Source: Rhodobacteraceae bacterium D3-12
Lineage (GTDB): Bacteria > Pseudomonadota > Alphaproteobacteria > Rhodobacterales > Rhodobacteraceae
DNA: 64,000 bases
Reading direction: 5' to 3'
NCBI GenBank assembly: GCA_025916135.1
Contig: CP104793.1
Span: 1,240,001 to 1,304,000, forward strand
This document shows, piece after piece, positions 8,928 to 17,988 of the stretch. Below the pieces are notes generated by a model. The model worked only from the letters and a program-made list of their open reading frames with translations, had not been told where the DNA came from and did no database searches. Position 1 is the first letter of the stretch; each line of letters opens with the position of its first letter. The position numbers and the translations under genes are program-made.

Positions 8928-10034
8928 GTGAGCGACGCCGATAAACGCTTCCTCGCCCTTGCGTTATCGCTGGGGCGGCGTGGGATGGGCCGCACATGGC
9001 CCAACCCCTCGGTTGGCTGTGTTATCGTCAAGGATGGCCGCATTGTCGGGCGCGGTGTCACCGCGCCGGGCGGGCGCCCTCATGCCGAACCTAGGGCGTT
9101 GGATCAGGCGGGCGCGGCGGCACGTGGCGCAACGGCCTATGTCTCGCTTGAACCCTGCGCCCACCAAGGGCACACGCCGCCCTGCGCCCAGACGTTGATC
9201 GATGCCGGCATTGCGCGTCTTGTCGCCCCGCTCAAGGACAACGACCCGCGCGTCTCCGGGCAGGGCTTCGCCATGCTGCGCGATGCCGGGGTCACGGTGT
9301 CCACCGGTTTGCTGGCCGAAGAAGCGGCGCGCGATCACGCCGGGTTCTTCCTGCGCAGCGCTCATAACCGCCCCTTCGTGACCCTCAAACTCGCGACCAG
9401 CTTTGATGGCCGTATCGCAACGGCCACGGGGCAAAGCCAATGGATCACCGGGCCTGAAGCCCGTCGCGCTGTCCATGCGATGCGCGCGCGCCATGATGCG
9501 GTGATGGTCGGCGGCGGCACGGCACGCGCCGACGATCCTTCGCTGACCGTGCGTGAATTGGGCATGGCGCAACAGCCCGTGCGCATCGTCGCATCGCGCC
9601 GCCTTGATTTGCCATTGATGAGCCGCCTTGCCCGCACCGCCCGCGACATACCGCTGTGGCTGGTGCATGGTCCTGACGCCGATCCGGCGCTGCACAAAGC
9701 ATGGGAGGGGGTCGGCGCGCGGCTGCTTCCGGCGCGGCTTGCGGGGGGGCAACTTGACCTCACGTCGGTGCTTGGCGCTCTGGCCGATGCCGGTCTGACC
9801 CGCGTGTTCTGCGAAGGCGGCGGCGGCATGGCTGCCTCGCTTCTCGCTGCCGATCTGGTGGATGAGCTTGTCGGCTTCACCGCCGGTCTCGCTATTGGTG
9901 CCGAAGGTCTGCCCGCCATCGGCGCGCTTGGCCTTGCCGACCTGACCGAAGCACCGCGCTTCAAGCTGTTGGAAACACAGGCCATCGGCCCCGACGTGCT
10001 CCACCGCTGGACCCGCGCAAAGACCGAGGGATAA
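8928..10034 (+). CDS. ribD: Bifunctional diaminohydroxyphosphoribosylaminopyrimidine deaminase / 5-amino-6-ribosylaminouracil reductase RibD
   Basis: 368 residues from GTG 8928, chosen because the protein then begins at the conserved deaminase helix; the frame further upstream shadows nrdR. The N-terminal deaminase carries the zinc site HAE and EPCAHQGHTPPC. The C-terminal NADPH-dependent reductase contains TLKLATSFDGRIAT and GGTARADDP. It catalyses steps two and three of riboflavin synthesis. ribE and ribB-ribH lie further along on the same strand. Confidence 0.95.
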   Translation: MSDADKRFLALALSLGRRGMGRTWPNPSVGCVIVKDGRIVGRGVTAPGGRPHAEPRALDQAGAAARGATAYVSLEPCAHQGHTPPCAQTLIDAGIARLVAPLKDNDPRVSGQGFAMLRDAGVTVSTGLLAEEAARDHAGFFLRSAHNRPFVTLKLATSFDGRIATATGQSQWITGPEARRAVHAMRARHDAVMVGGGTARADDPSLTVRELGMAQQPVRIVASRRLDLPLMSRLARTARDIPLWLVHGPDADPALHKAWEGVGARLLPARLAGGQLDLTSVLGALADAGLTRVFCEGGGGMAASLLAADLVDELVGFTAGLAIGAEGLPAIGALGLADLTEAPRFKLLETQAIGPDVLHRWTRAKTEG

Positions 10035-10088
10035 ACACCCTAACGCCCGCGTTTTACCCCGCCGTCACACCTGTCGCTAATCCTGCGG

Positions 10089-12122
10089 TTACCGCCGCCA
10101 CATCGGCGCAAATCCGGCAAACACCCCCTGTAGCTTTGAGACCAGCCGATTGAGCGCCCCCGGATGCGGGATCTCCCCACTGGCAAGCCGCTCGACAGCC
10201 ACTTCCACGGGGCAGGGCTGCCCGCTCACCGGGTCAAAATAGCGTGGATAATCAATCAACGCCGCATGCACCAACCCGTGTAATGAAACCTGCCCACGCC
10301 GCCGCGCCGGAACATCTCCCAGATCACGTGTCAGCCCCCAACCGGCATAGAACGGCGCGCCGGTACAGGTCACTTTCACGCCCCGCAACAGCGCCTCAAA
10401 CCCAAGCAGCGAGGTCATCGTCCACACCTCCTCCACCTGATCCAGTAGGGCAACAGGGTCCGCCGCGCTCACCACCATATCCGCCAGATCACCGGCGTCG
10501 ATCTTGCCGTCGCGCAATCCGGCTTCAACATCCGGGTGGGGTTTGTAAATGATCACGGCATCGGGGTTGTGCGCCCGCGCCGCCTCCAGAAGGGCGCGAT
10601 TGCCCGCAATCTTGCCGCCCCCCGTCAGGACCGAGGCATCATCCTCAACCTGTCCCGGCACCAATATGCGCCGCCCCGCGGGCAGCGCGGGCGCGTCCCC
10701 GCCCAGATTGTATTTGGTAACGCCCAACTCTCGCACCGCGCGGATCAATTGTTCCACCCGCACATCCTGATCCGGGCGCAACTCTGCGCGCTTGGCGATC
10801 AGCCGCTCCAACCGGCTTTGCCGCGTCGGGTCGTAATAAATCCCCAGATCGTCACAGACGAGCGATAACGGCGGCACCAATTCCGCCCCCAACCCGCGCG
10901 AGCGTAAAAAACCGTCCTCGACCCGGATGATCCCCTCGCGCTCCGGCGCGGCCTTGCTGGCCCAGACCATGCGCCGCCGCCCCTCGGCATCGCGCTGCTC
11001 CGTGCCAAAAATCATGCGCTTATGGGCGCCAAACACCTTCTGGAAGGGGGCGCGTTTCCACAGCCTGATCTCTTCCCCGATCCAGCCGCGATGATCCTCG
11101 CGCCAGCCCCGCGCCAAGGCCTCCGCCGCATCCAACGCCTCTTCAAAACTGGCCAGCCGGTCACGATAGGGATCATACCACGTCGGGTGCAAAATCATCG
11201 CCGCCGCAAAAAGCTGTGCCCGCGTCAGAGCGCGCCCGCGCTGGGGCAGGGGATGCGGGTTGCGATCATCGCTCAACCCCCAACCGGCGTAAAACGGCTG
11301 CCCGAACACCACCGGCTTATGCCCCGCCAATATCGCCTCAAACCCCATCTGCGAAGACACGGTATAGACCGCCACCGCCCCCTCAAGCAGCACCCAGGGA
11401 GAGATCGGAGTGTCATGAAATTTGACCCGCCCCTTGGCGTGGCTCTCGTCGAAATAGCCACCGCGAAAGCCTTGTGTTGTTTCGGGGTGCGATCGGATCA
11501 GGATCTTCGCGCCGGGGTTCTCCTCCTGCGCCCAATACAGGGCCTCAAGAAAGCTGTTCTTGTCCGCCCGCCCATGCGCCACGCTGGCATCGCCCTCGGT
11601 CTGATCTATGACCAGAACATAGCCCGGCTTGGGCGCTTCTCCTTCGGGGTCATGTCCGAAATACTTGCTCAGATGCGCGTCCTGCATCCGCGCGATCCCG
11701 CCCCGCGCCCGGTTCAACAAAGCGGTGTCATCCAGCGGATGCGTGGCCAAAAGCGTCTCAAGGTCTGAGGGGTTTGCGGCGTCAAAATGCACCCCGGTCT
11801 GGTCGATCTGCAACCCCAGCGGCGGCTCACCCGCACGCCCCGGTCTGAGCGAGCGTAGGAACGCATCCTCAATCCGCACAATCCCTGCGCCGGTGGCCTC
11901 GGCCACCGCCTCGCCCCGCCCGGCATAGGGCGAATGCCCCCAAACGGCGACGCGGTCCTCGCTGCCGGGCTTGCCAAGGCACAGCTCATACCCGGCCAGC
12001 TCAACAATCCGGCGCACGCGCTTCTGGCGCAGAAAGCCTGCGTTGAAATAGTAAAGCCGCCGGGAGGTTTCCCCTCCGGCGGCTTTGTCATTGCCTTGCT
12101 CAGCCATCGTTTGACCTGTCAC
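10089..12122 (-). CDS. kpsC: Capsule polysaccharide beta-Kdo transferase KpsC
   Basis: 677 residues. The protein consists of two related modules, shown by repeated blocks: FYAGWGLSDDRNPHP followed by LHPTWYDPYRD in the first half, and FYAGWGLTRDLGDVP followed by DYPRYFDPVSG in the second. This double layout is that of KpsC, which builds the Kdo linker on phosphatidylglycerol with two different beta-Kdo transferase domains. It is the last gene of kpsS-OPX-kpsC, starting 3 bases after the OPX gene stop, so the three are almost certainly one operon. It converges with ribD. Confidence 0.9.
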   Translation of the reverse strand: MTGQTMAEQGNDKAAGGETSRRLYYFNAGFLRQKRVRRIVELAGYELCLGKPGSEDRVAVWGHSPYAGRGEAVAEATGAGIVRIEDAFLRSLRPGRAGEPPLGLQIDQTGVHFDAANPSDLETLLATHPLDDTALLNRARGGIARMQDAHLSKYFGHDPEGEAPKPGYVLVIDQTEGDASVAHGRADKNSFLEALYWAQEENPGAKILIRSHPETTQGFRGGYFDESHAKGRVKFHDTPISPWVLLEGAVAVYTVSSQMGFEAILAGHKPVVFGQPFYAGWGLSDDRNPHPLPQRGRALTRAQLFAAAMILHPTWYDPYRDRLASFEEALDAAEALARGWREDHRGWIGEEIRLWKRAPFQKVFGAHKRMIFGTEQRDAEGRRRMVWASKAAPEREGIIRVEDGFLRSRGLGAELVPPLSLVCDDLGIYYDPTRQSRLERLIAKRAELRPDQDVRVEQLIRAVRELGVTKYNLGGDAPALPAGRRILVPGQVEDDASVLTGGGKIAGNRALLEAARAHNPDAVIIYKPHPDVEAGLRDGKIDAGDLADMVVSAADPVALLDQVEEVWTMTSLLGFEALLRGVKVTCTGAPFYAGWGLTRDLGDVPARRRGQVSLHGLVHAALIDYPRYFDPVSGQPCPVEVAVERLASGEIPHPGALNRLVSKLQGVFAGFAPMWRR

Positions 12123-12125
12123 GCA

Positions 12126-13280
12126 TCAGCCACCAAGCGCATCCACGCCCGAGCTGACGGTGCCGACCGCGCCCAAGGTGCCGGTGACGGCGGAAATCGT
12201 CTTATTCCACTGGGTGAACGGTGCTTCGGTCACATAAAGCGTGTCATCATCGCGGATCGAAAAATCGCGCGCCATGAACATGCCGTTGGGTTGCGTCAGG
12301 TCCAGCACGTAAACCAAGCGCTGTGGCCCGACCAGATCATCGCGCCCCAGAACCCGGTTGGCGATCTCGGCAGGCTCGTTGCGGAACACGAAAACGCCGG
12401 TCGGATCGGCGGCGCTCGCGGTCAAACCGCCGACCTGTGCCAGCGCTTCAACCGCGCTCAGGGTCTGGCTGTCAAACTGAACCCGCGTCTGCGTGCCCGT
12501 CGCGCCCAGCGCAGTAAAGGTGCGGGCGTCTTCCTCAACCAGAATCTTGTCACCGCCACGCAGCGCAATATCCAATTCAGGGTTGTTGTAGAGATCCTGC
12601 AACCAGATCTTCGACCGCTTGTTGCCACGGATCACGGTGATCTGAGTGATCTCCGGCGCGATCGAAATACCACCGGCCCGCGCCAGCATTGTGGTCAACG
12701 TCCGGGTCGGGCGTTCGATTGCGTAAACACCTTGGCCACCGACCGAACCGACAAGGCTCACGGTCGAGCCGTCACCGGCAATGCGGCGCACCTCAACCTG
12801 CGGGTCAGGGGTCTGCTCAGAAAGCTTGCGGGTGATGATCCGTCGGATCGCTTCGGGGTTGTTGCCCGCTGCGCGAATGCGACCGGCATAGGGGATAAAG
12901 ATAAAGCCCGAGCCATCGACCTGAATTTCTTCCAATGTGGCTGCCGAAGAGGCGCCTGTCGCCCCCGACGAGCCCAAGAGCGGATCATCCACGTTTTCCC
13001 AAACGGTGATCCCCAAGGTGTCGCCCGGCCGGATCGTGTCCGACCCCAAGACGCCTGCGCGCTTGAACTCTTCGCTAAAGCCCAACGCCGGCACAACCGA
13101 CGTGGCTCGCGTGACCCGGTCATTGACCGCCACAACAAAGGCATCACCTTTTCGCTGCACTGAACCTTCGAAAATTTCTTTTTTGGTCGGCCCGACGCGC
13201 GGAAGGCCACAGGACGACACGACCGCCAAAGCGGCGACAAGGGCGACAGTCCGCGCCCAACGGGAGTTTACGGGTTTCAC
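12126..13280 (-). CDS. Polysaccharide export outer-membrane lipoprotein (OPX/Wza type)
   Basis: 384 residues. The N-terminus is a lipoprotein signal (AALAVVSSCG; C is the expected lipidated residue). A polysaccharide-export domain with IRPGDTLGITVWE follows, then SLBB-type segments containing VSLVGSVGGQGVYAIERP and AGGISI. It should form the outer-membrane channel for capsular polysaccharide. The genes for the Kdo-linker enzymes on both sides make a capsule role likely. No ABC transporter (KpsM/KpsT) genes are visible here, so they must lie elsewhere. Confidence 0.88.
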   Translation of the reverse strand: MKPVNSRWARTVALVAALAVVSSCGLPRVGPTKKEIFEGSVQRKGDAFVVAVNDRVTRATSVVPALGFSEEFKRAGVLGSDTIRPGDTLGITVWENVDDPLLGSSGATGASSAATLEEIQVDGSGFIFIPYAGRIRAAGNNPEAIRRIITRKLSEQTPDPQVEVRRIAGDGSTVSLVGSVGGQGVYAIERPTRTLTTMLARAGGISIAPEITQITVIRGNKRSKIWLQDLYNNPELDIALRGGDKILVEEDARTFTALGATGTQTRVQFDSQTLSAVEALAQVGGLTASAADPTGVFVFRNEPAEIANRVLGRDDLVGPQRLVYVLDLTQPNGMFMARDFSIRDDDTLYVTEAPFTQWNKTISAVTGTLGAVGTVSSGVDALGG

Positions 13281-13396
13281 TGCTCGGTCTCCTCGACCTG
13301 TTCTTATTCTGCCTCAAGTTCAACGCTTTGCGCGTCTTATTTGAAGCGACGCTACCCGATTTTCTTTTTGAAATCCAGCGTTAGAGATTGCGCGGT

Positions 13397-14689
13397 CTAA
13401 TTCACCAGCCGCAACTGTTGCCTCGGAGCCGCGGTCCCCCGTTCAAGCGCCTCATAAGGATCGTCCGCAGAGAGCATCATATCAACCACCATCCGCATCA
13501 GCTGTCGCCGGCCCCGCGCCGAATAAAAGCCGCCCGCTATCTGGCTGGTTTCCAACAGATAACGGCGATACTCCTGATAGGCCCGGCTGTCCGGGCGCCC
13601 GGCCTGCGCGAAAAACTCGGGCAGGGGCTGGGTTGATACGAACTCTGGCTTGTCAAACACCGCACGGCCAAACACCTTGAGCGGAATTCCGCGCCACAAC
13701 ACTTGCTGCGCGGCGGTTGAATTGACCGTAACCGCGCTTCTTGCATCGTTCAGAAGCTGCGCCAGCTTGCCACCCCGCACATAATGCACCCGCGCCTCAA
13801 CGCCACAGTCCTTGGCAATGCGACGGATCTCGCGGCGCAGCGGCACGCGCCCGTCTTCCAGTGGGTGCGCCTTGAACACAAGGTGATGATGCCCCGGCGC
13901 ACCTTGGGCAAACCCGCGGATCACCACATCAAGGAAATCAGGCATGCTTTTGAAGGGGGAGTGCATCTGGAACGAGCTGTCATGCTCAAGCTGCAACAGA
14001 GCCAAATGATAGGGAAAGCCGCCCCACCGCACGCGCAACGTCGCCAGCCACCGCTCCGCTGCCTGCGCCGGCATGAGCAACAGGCGCTTGAGGTAAAGTT
14101 GGAATTCCTTGGTGACGGGCAGATCGCGATGTGGCCGGAAATTGCGGTAATCGCGATTTCGAAACATCACAAAGAAATGGTAAAGCGCGCCGTAAAACAC
14201 ATGATGGCGCATATCGCCCCAACGTGCCGGGGGCAGGGGGGCATCCATGTCCGAATGGGCCAGAACCTCGCGCATTTGCGCGATGCTCATATCCATCAGC
14301 CGCGAATTCCCGTTCGAGCCGCCACGCTCATACGTGACCCAATAGGGCCGCAGATAGCCTTCCTCAAACACATGCACCCGCAGCCCACGTTCGCGCGCCC
14401 GCTTAACCGCCTCGTAATGAATGCCGCGGGTGTCGCCGTAAAGCACAATGTCGGTGATGGATTTTTCCTCAACCAAGGCCTCGAAATGCGCGGGCCAGTC
14501 GGTTTGCGCACCGGTGTAGGGAATATAACTCTTTGAGTGAAACCAGAACGCCCTGTCACCGGCATTGAACCCGACACGCCACACTTCGGCTCCGGCAAGG
14601 CGCAACATCTTGCCCAGCCGGTTGAAAAACGGGCCGTGCGGGCCCTGAAGAAACAGGAAAGCGCGGTTTTTGCCGGTAAGTGCAGCCAT
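13397..14689 (-). CDS. kpsS: Capsule polysaccharide beta-Kdo transferase KpsS
   Basis: 430 residues from ATG 14689 (MAALTGKNRAFLFLQGPHG). The open frame runs much further upstream, but that stretch is antisense to ribE and to a repeat array, so it is excluded. Family features are FLQGPHGPFFNRLG at the start, VFEEGYLRPYWVTYE in the middle and VNSTAAQQVLWRGIPLKVFG near the end. KpsS adds the first Kdo of the capsule lipid linker, and KpsC extends it. It heads the minus-strand capsule operon and is divergent from ribE. Confidence 0.9.
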   Translation of the reverse strand: MAALTGKNRAFLFLQGPHGPFFNRLGKMLRLAGAEVWRVGFNAGDRAFWFHSKSYIPYTGAQTDWPAHFEALVEEKSITDIVLYGDTRGIHYEAVKRARERGLRVHVFEEGYLRPYWVTYERGGSNGNSRLMDMSIAQMREVLAHSDMDAPLPPARWGDMRHHVFYGALYHFFVMFRNRDYRNFRPHRDLPVTKEFQLYLKRLLLMPAQAAERWLATLRVRWGGFPYHLALLQLEHDSSFQMHSPFKSMPDFLDVVIRGFAQGAPGHHHLVFKAHPLEDGRVPLRREIRRIAKDCGVEARVHYVRGGKLAQLLNDARSAVTVNSTAAQQVLWRGIPLKVFGRAVFDKPEFVSTQPLPEFFAQAGRPDSRAYQEYRRYLLETSQIAGGFYSARGRRQLMRMVVDMMLSADDPYEALERGTAAPRQQLRLVN

Positions 14690-14836
14690 GGTTCTCACAT
14701 ACGCAGGAATGGTCGGGCTCCTCTCTACTGCGCCGTTCTGGCAAAAATATGGCTGGTTTGCGGTGCGATGAACAGGGCTTTCTTGCACCGGATCACCCCA
14801 CGCGCTAAAGCGTTTTGCGAGCGAAAGGAAGCAATC

Positions 14837-15424
14837 ATGTTCACAGGCATCATCACCGATATCGGCACCGTGAAAACGCTTGAACAACGCGGCGACCTGC
14901 GCGCGCGTATCGCCACAGGCTATGAAACGTCGGGCATCGACATCGGCGCTTCGATTGCCTGCAATGGCGTTTGCCTGACGGTGATCGCACTTGGCGATGA
15001 CTGGTTCGACGTTGATATCAGCGCCGAAACCGTGTCGAAAACCAACCTCGATAGCTGGGCCGAGGGCACCCCCCTCAACCTTGAACGCGCACTTAAAGTG
15101 GGCGATGAACTGGGCGGCCATATCGTGTCGGGCCATGTCGATGGCGTGGCCGAATTGATCGCGATGCAGAACGAGGGCGACAGCACCCGTCTCACCTTCC
15201 ACGCACCTGAAACACTGGCCCGCTATATTGCGCCCAAAGGCTCGGTCGCGCTGAACGGCACGTCGCTTACAGTGAACGATGTCGATGGCTGCGACTTCGG
15301 CATCAACGTCATTCCGCACACCCAAGAGGTCACCACTTGGGGCCAAGCAAAAACCGGCGATCGGGTGAACCTCGAAATCGACACGCTCGCCCGCTACGTT
15401 GCCCGCCTGCGCGACTTCGACTGA
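14837..15424 (+). CDS. ribE: Riboflavin synthase alpha chain
   Basis: 195 residues from ATG 14837, preceded by GAAAGGAAG. It begins with the invariant MFTGII and contains two lumazine-binding repeats (first with GHIVSGHVDG, second with GSVALNGTSLTVND). It dismutates two 6,7-dimethyl-8-ribityllumazine molecules to riboflavin. No FMN riboswitch-like conserved core is apparent in the 147-base gap to kpsS. A repeat-rich gap follows the stop. Confidence 0.95.
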   Translation: MFTGIITDIGTVKTLEQRGDLRARIATGYETSGIDIGASIACNGVCLTVIALGDDWFDVDISAETVSKTNLDSWAEGTPLNLERALKVGDELGGHIVSGHVDGVAELIAMQNEGDSTRLTFHAPETLARYIAPKGSVALNGTSLTVNDVDGCDFGINVIPHTQEVTTWGQAKTGDRVNLEIDTLARYVARLRDFD

Positions 15425-15484
15425 CCCAAAGGAGCGCCTTGCGGCGCACAGGTTTAGTGGGTTTGGCGCTAGCGTCCGGGTCTG

Positions 15485-15600
15485 GTTGGAACTAAGGGCA
15501 GGCCCCCAAACACAGGTTGAATTGGGGGCCAGCCCCCAAACAGGTTGAATTGGGGGCCAGCCCCCAAACACAGGCTTGATTGGGGGCCAGCCCCCAAACC
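15485..15600. repeat. 28-30 bp tandem repeats with GGGGGCCAGCCCCC hairpins
   Basis: Three near-identical units (about 15513-15540, 15541-15570 and 15571-15600) and one diverged unit before them share AGGTTGAATTGGGGGCCAGC followed by a C-rich tail. Each unit folds as TTGGGGG-CCAG-CCCCCAA. The array occupies the gap between ribE and the metallo-hydrolase gene, together with the inverted repeat downstream. There is no gene in this gap. Confidence 0.85.
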
Positions 15601-15612
15601 CCGGGATACTTC

Positions 15613-15652
15613 CGGTCAGATGAAGCGAGGTGTCCAGAGCTTCATCTGACCG
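15613..15652. terminator. 14-bp perfect inverted repeat (possible terminator)
   Basis: CGGTCAGATGAAGC at 15613-15626 is repeated in inverted form at 15639-15652, around a 12-base loop. It follows ribE and the G/C tandem repeats. There is no strong T-run, so a terminator role is only possible; an RNA-end structure or a dispersed repeat is an alternative. Confidence 0.5.
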
Positions 15653-15767
15653 CAAATATCCCCGCCGGAGGCATTAAAACTCTTTATACACCACTGGACA
15701 CATTCAAAAAACGTGTTGCGTATTGGGCGCTGGCGGCCATACTTCCTCAAACCGAGGGAGGCCACCA

Positions 15768-16739
15768 ATGACACTTTTCAAACCCAGCCGTCGTGACATT
15801 CTGAAACTTGCAGCTATAGCGCCCGGATTTGTGCTGCCTGCGGTGGGGCGCGCTTCGCTCGGGGCGCCATTGGGCGAGAACCCGGGGTACTTCCGGTTCA
15901 CCTTAGGGGAGGCGAAGATGACCGTTCTCTCCGATGGCTATTTCACCACGCCGATCAAAGAGGTGGCGGTCAATGCCGATCGGGACATGGTCGAGGCTGC
16001 GTTGAAGCAGCACTTTTTACCTGCCGGGATCAACTATGCGCATACCAATCATCTATATGTTGAGTTGGGAGACACCAAATTGCTTGTCGATGTCGGCTCC
16101 GGCTCGCGCTTTTTTGACAGCACGGGACGGCTTGTGGCCAATCTTGAGGCGGCCGGAATCGATCCGGGCAGCATCACCCATGTGTTCATCACTCACGCCC
16201 ATCCCGATCACATCTGGGGTATCCGCGATGATTTCGACGAGGCGATTTTTCCCGACGCGCAATATGTCATGGGCGAGGTCGAGCATAGCTATTGGATGCA
16301 GGACGATCTTGTGAACAAGGTTGCGCCCGAAGAGCAGCAATTCGTCCTTGGCGCCGTCAATTCGATCAATGCCGACGGGGTGGAGTGGACGCTGATCAGG
16401 GATGGTGCCGAAATCGCCCCCGGGATCCGTGCCATGAACAGCTTTGGCCATACGGCAGGGCATATGAGCCTGCATGTGTCATCGGGAGATCATCAGCTTA
16501 TCGCGCTGGGCGATGCCTTTGCCCAAGTTTGGATGAACTTCGCGCATCCCGATTGGGTCAACGGGATTGACGCCGATCCAGTGCAAACCGTTGCCAGCCG
16601 GTCGGCTATTCTTGACCGCGCTGCGGCCGACAGGGTTGCGCTTCTGGGCTATCATTTCCCGTTTCCGGGGGTCGGCCATGTGGCGCGCGAGGGGGCGGCC
16701 TATCGCTTTGTGCCGGCGCTCTGGCAATTCGGCGGATGA
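15768..16739 (+). CDS. Tat-exported MBL-fold metallo-hydrolase
   Basis: 323 residues from ATG 15768, with GGGAGG upstream. The N-terminus has a twin-arginine signal (PSRRDILKLAAIAPGFVLP). The metallo-beta-lactamase metal site is clear: FITHAHPDHIWG (HxHxDH), then SFGHTAGH, then ALGDAFAQ and a late GYHFPFPG. The substrate cannot be read from the sequence; relatives include lactonase-like and sulfatase-like enzymes. It is predicted to be periplasmic and is the only non-riboflavin gene between ribE and ribB. Confidence 0.82.
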   Translation: MTLFKPSRRDILKLAAIAPGFVLPAVGRASLGAPLGENPGYFRFTLGEAKMTVLSDGYFTTPIKEVAVNADRDMVEAALKQHFLPAGINYAHTNHLYVELGDTKLLVDVGSGSRFFDSTGRLVANLEAAGIDPGSITHVFITHAHPDHIWGIRDDFDEAIFPDAQYVMGEVEHSYWMQDDLVNKVAPEEQQFVLGAVNSINADGVEWTLIRDGAEIAPGIRAMNSFGHTAGHMSLHVSSGDHQLIALGDAFAQVWMNFAHPDWVNGIDADPVQTVASRSAILDRAAADRVALLGYHFPFPGVGHVAREGAAYRFVPALWQFGG

Positions 16740-16854
16740 GGAGATGGTTCGGGTGGCTGGATAACACCGCTGGATAACGCCGCGATACTCTGGCGTTCAC
16801 CCCCGTGCTGCGGTATTGGGCGCCAGTGCCAGCGGAATGCCCAGAGGGAAGCCC

Positions 16855-17985
16855 ATGACCAAAGCCTATGACACGCCCGGCGAGATCGAGAGCAGCCTCA
16901 GCGGCGCCATCACGCCGATTGATGAGATCATTGCCGATGCTGCGCGTGGCAAGATGTATATTCTTGTCGATCATGAAGACCGCGAGAATGAAGGTGACCT
17001 GATCATTCCGGCGGAATTTGCCGATGCGCAGGCAATCAACTTCATGGCCACCCACGGGCGTGGGCTGATCTGCCTGCCGATGACGGCCGAACGGGTTGAC
17101 CGGCTTGGCCTGCCGATGATGGCGGTGAATAATTCCTCGCGTATGGAAACCCCCTTCACCGTCTCGATCGAGGCGCGCGAAGGCGTGACCACCGGCATCT
17201 CTGCGCCTGACCGGGCCTTGACCGTGGCAACGGCGATCAATGAGCAAAACACCATGGCACAGCTTGCAACGCCGGGGCATGTCTTTCCCTTGCGCGCCCG
17301 CAATGGCGGCGTCTTGGTGCGGGCCGGTCATACCGAGGCGTCGGTGGATATCTCGCGGCTTGCCGGGCTCAACCCATCGGCGGTGATCTGTGAGATCATG
17401 AAGGAAGACGGCGAGATGGCCCGCCTGCCGGACCTTGTGGAGTTTGCCAAGGCGCATGACCTCAAGATCGGGACGATCTCTGATCTGATCGCCTATCGCC
17501 ACAAGCATGACAACCTCGTGCGTGAGACCCGCTCGCGGGTGGTGAACTCCGAACATGGCGGCGAATGGTTGATGCGCGTGTTCGCTGACGAGATCACAGG
17601 CACCGAGCATATCGCATTGATAAAAGGCGATATTTCCGGCCCCGAAGCGGTGCTTGTGCGCGCCCACGCGCTGAGCGAACTTGAAGATGTGCTCGGGCTT
17701 GGCAGCAATAGCACGGACACGCTGCCCGCCGCGATGAACATCATTGCCGACGAAGGGCGCGGCGCCGTGCTGCTCTTTCGCGAACCCCACCCAAAGCTCG
17801 ACTTCGGCGAGGATGACGATGCGCCGAAGATCGTCAAACGCACCGGGCTCGGCTCGCAAATCATGGCCACTTTGGGCATGTCAGAGCTGATCCTTTTGAC
17901 CGACTCACCCAGCACGCGCTATCTCGGGATCGACGCTTACGGGCTGTCCATCACCGGAACCCGCCCCATTCACAAGAAAGGCTGA
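16855..17985 (+). CDS. ribB: 3,4-dihydroxy-2-butanone-4-phosphate synthase with degenerate GTP cyclohydrolase II domain
   Basis: 376 residues from ATG 16855. The N-terminal half is a full DHBP synthase (DHEDRENEGDLIIPAEF, ATHGRGLICLPM, GHTEASVDISRLAGL), which makes the four-carbon precursor of riboflavin from ribulose 5-phosphate. The C-terminal half aligns with RibA, but the cysteine cluster that binds zinc in active GTP cyclohydrolase II is absent: the corresponding stretch reads VRAHALSELEDVLGLG, without cysteines. The second activity is therefore probably lost, and a separate ribA should exist elsewhere. ribH begins 3 bases after the stop. Confidence 0.92.
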   Translation: MTKAYDTPGEIESSLSGAITPIDEIIADAARGKMYILVDHEDRENEGDLIIPAEFADAQAINFMATHGRGLICLPMTAERVDRLGLPMMAVNNSSRMETPFTVSIEAREGVTTGISAPDRALTVATAINEQNTMAQLATPGHVFPLRARNGGVLVRAGHTEASVDISRLAGLNPSAVICEIMKEDGEMARLPDLVEFAKAHDLKIGTISDLIAYRHKHDNLVRETRSRVVNSEHGGEWLMRVFADEITGTEHIALIKGDISGPEAVLVRAHALSELEDVLGLGSNSTDTLPAAMNIIADEGRGAVLLFREPHPKLDFGEDDDAPKIVKRTGLGSQIMATLGMSELILLTDSPSTRYLGIDAYGLSITGTRPIHKKG

Positions 17986-17988
17986 GCC

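Noticed and set aside
14690-14836. Possible FMN riboswitch before ribE (and before ribB at 16740-16854)
   Set aside because: The conserved RFN core sequence is not visible in either gap; only short direct repeats (GCTGGATAAC twice) occur before ribB.
14690-15655. Long upstream extension of the kpsS frame with GGWPPI repeats
   Set aside because: It is antisense to ribE and to the G/C tandem repeats. The conserved KpsS start is at 14689.
15599-15900. Similarity between CCGGGATACTTCCGGTCAG (about 15601) and a stretch inside the metallo-hydrolase gene (about 15882)
   Set aside because: The second copy encodes NPGYFRF in frame and the match is short and imperfect, so no duplication is claimed.
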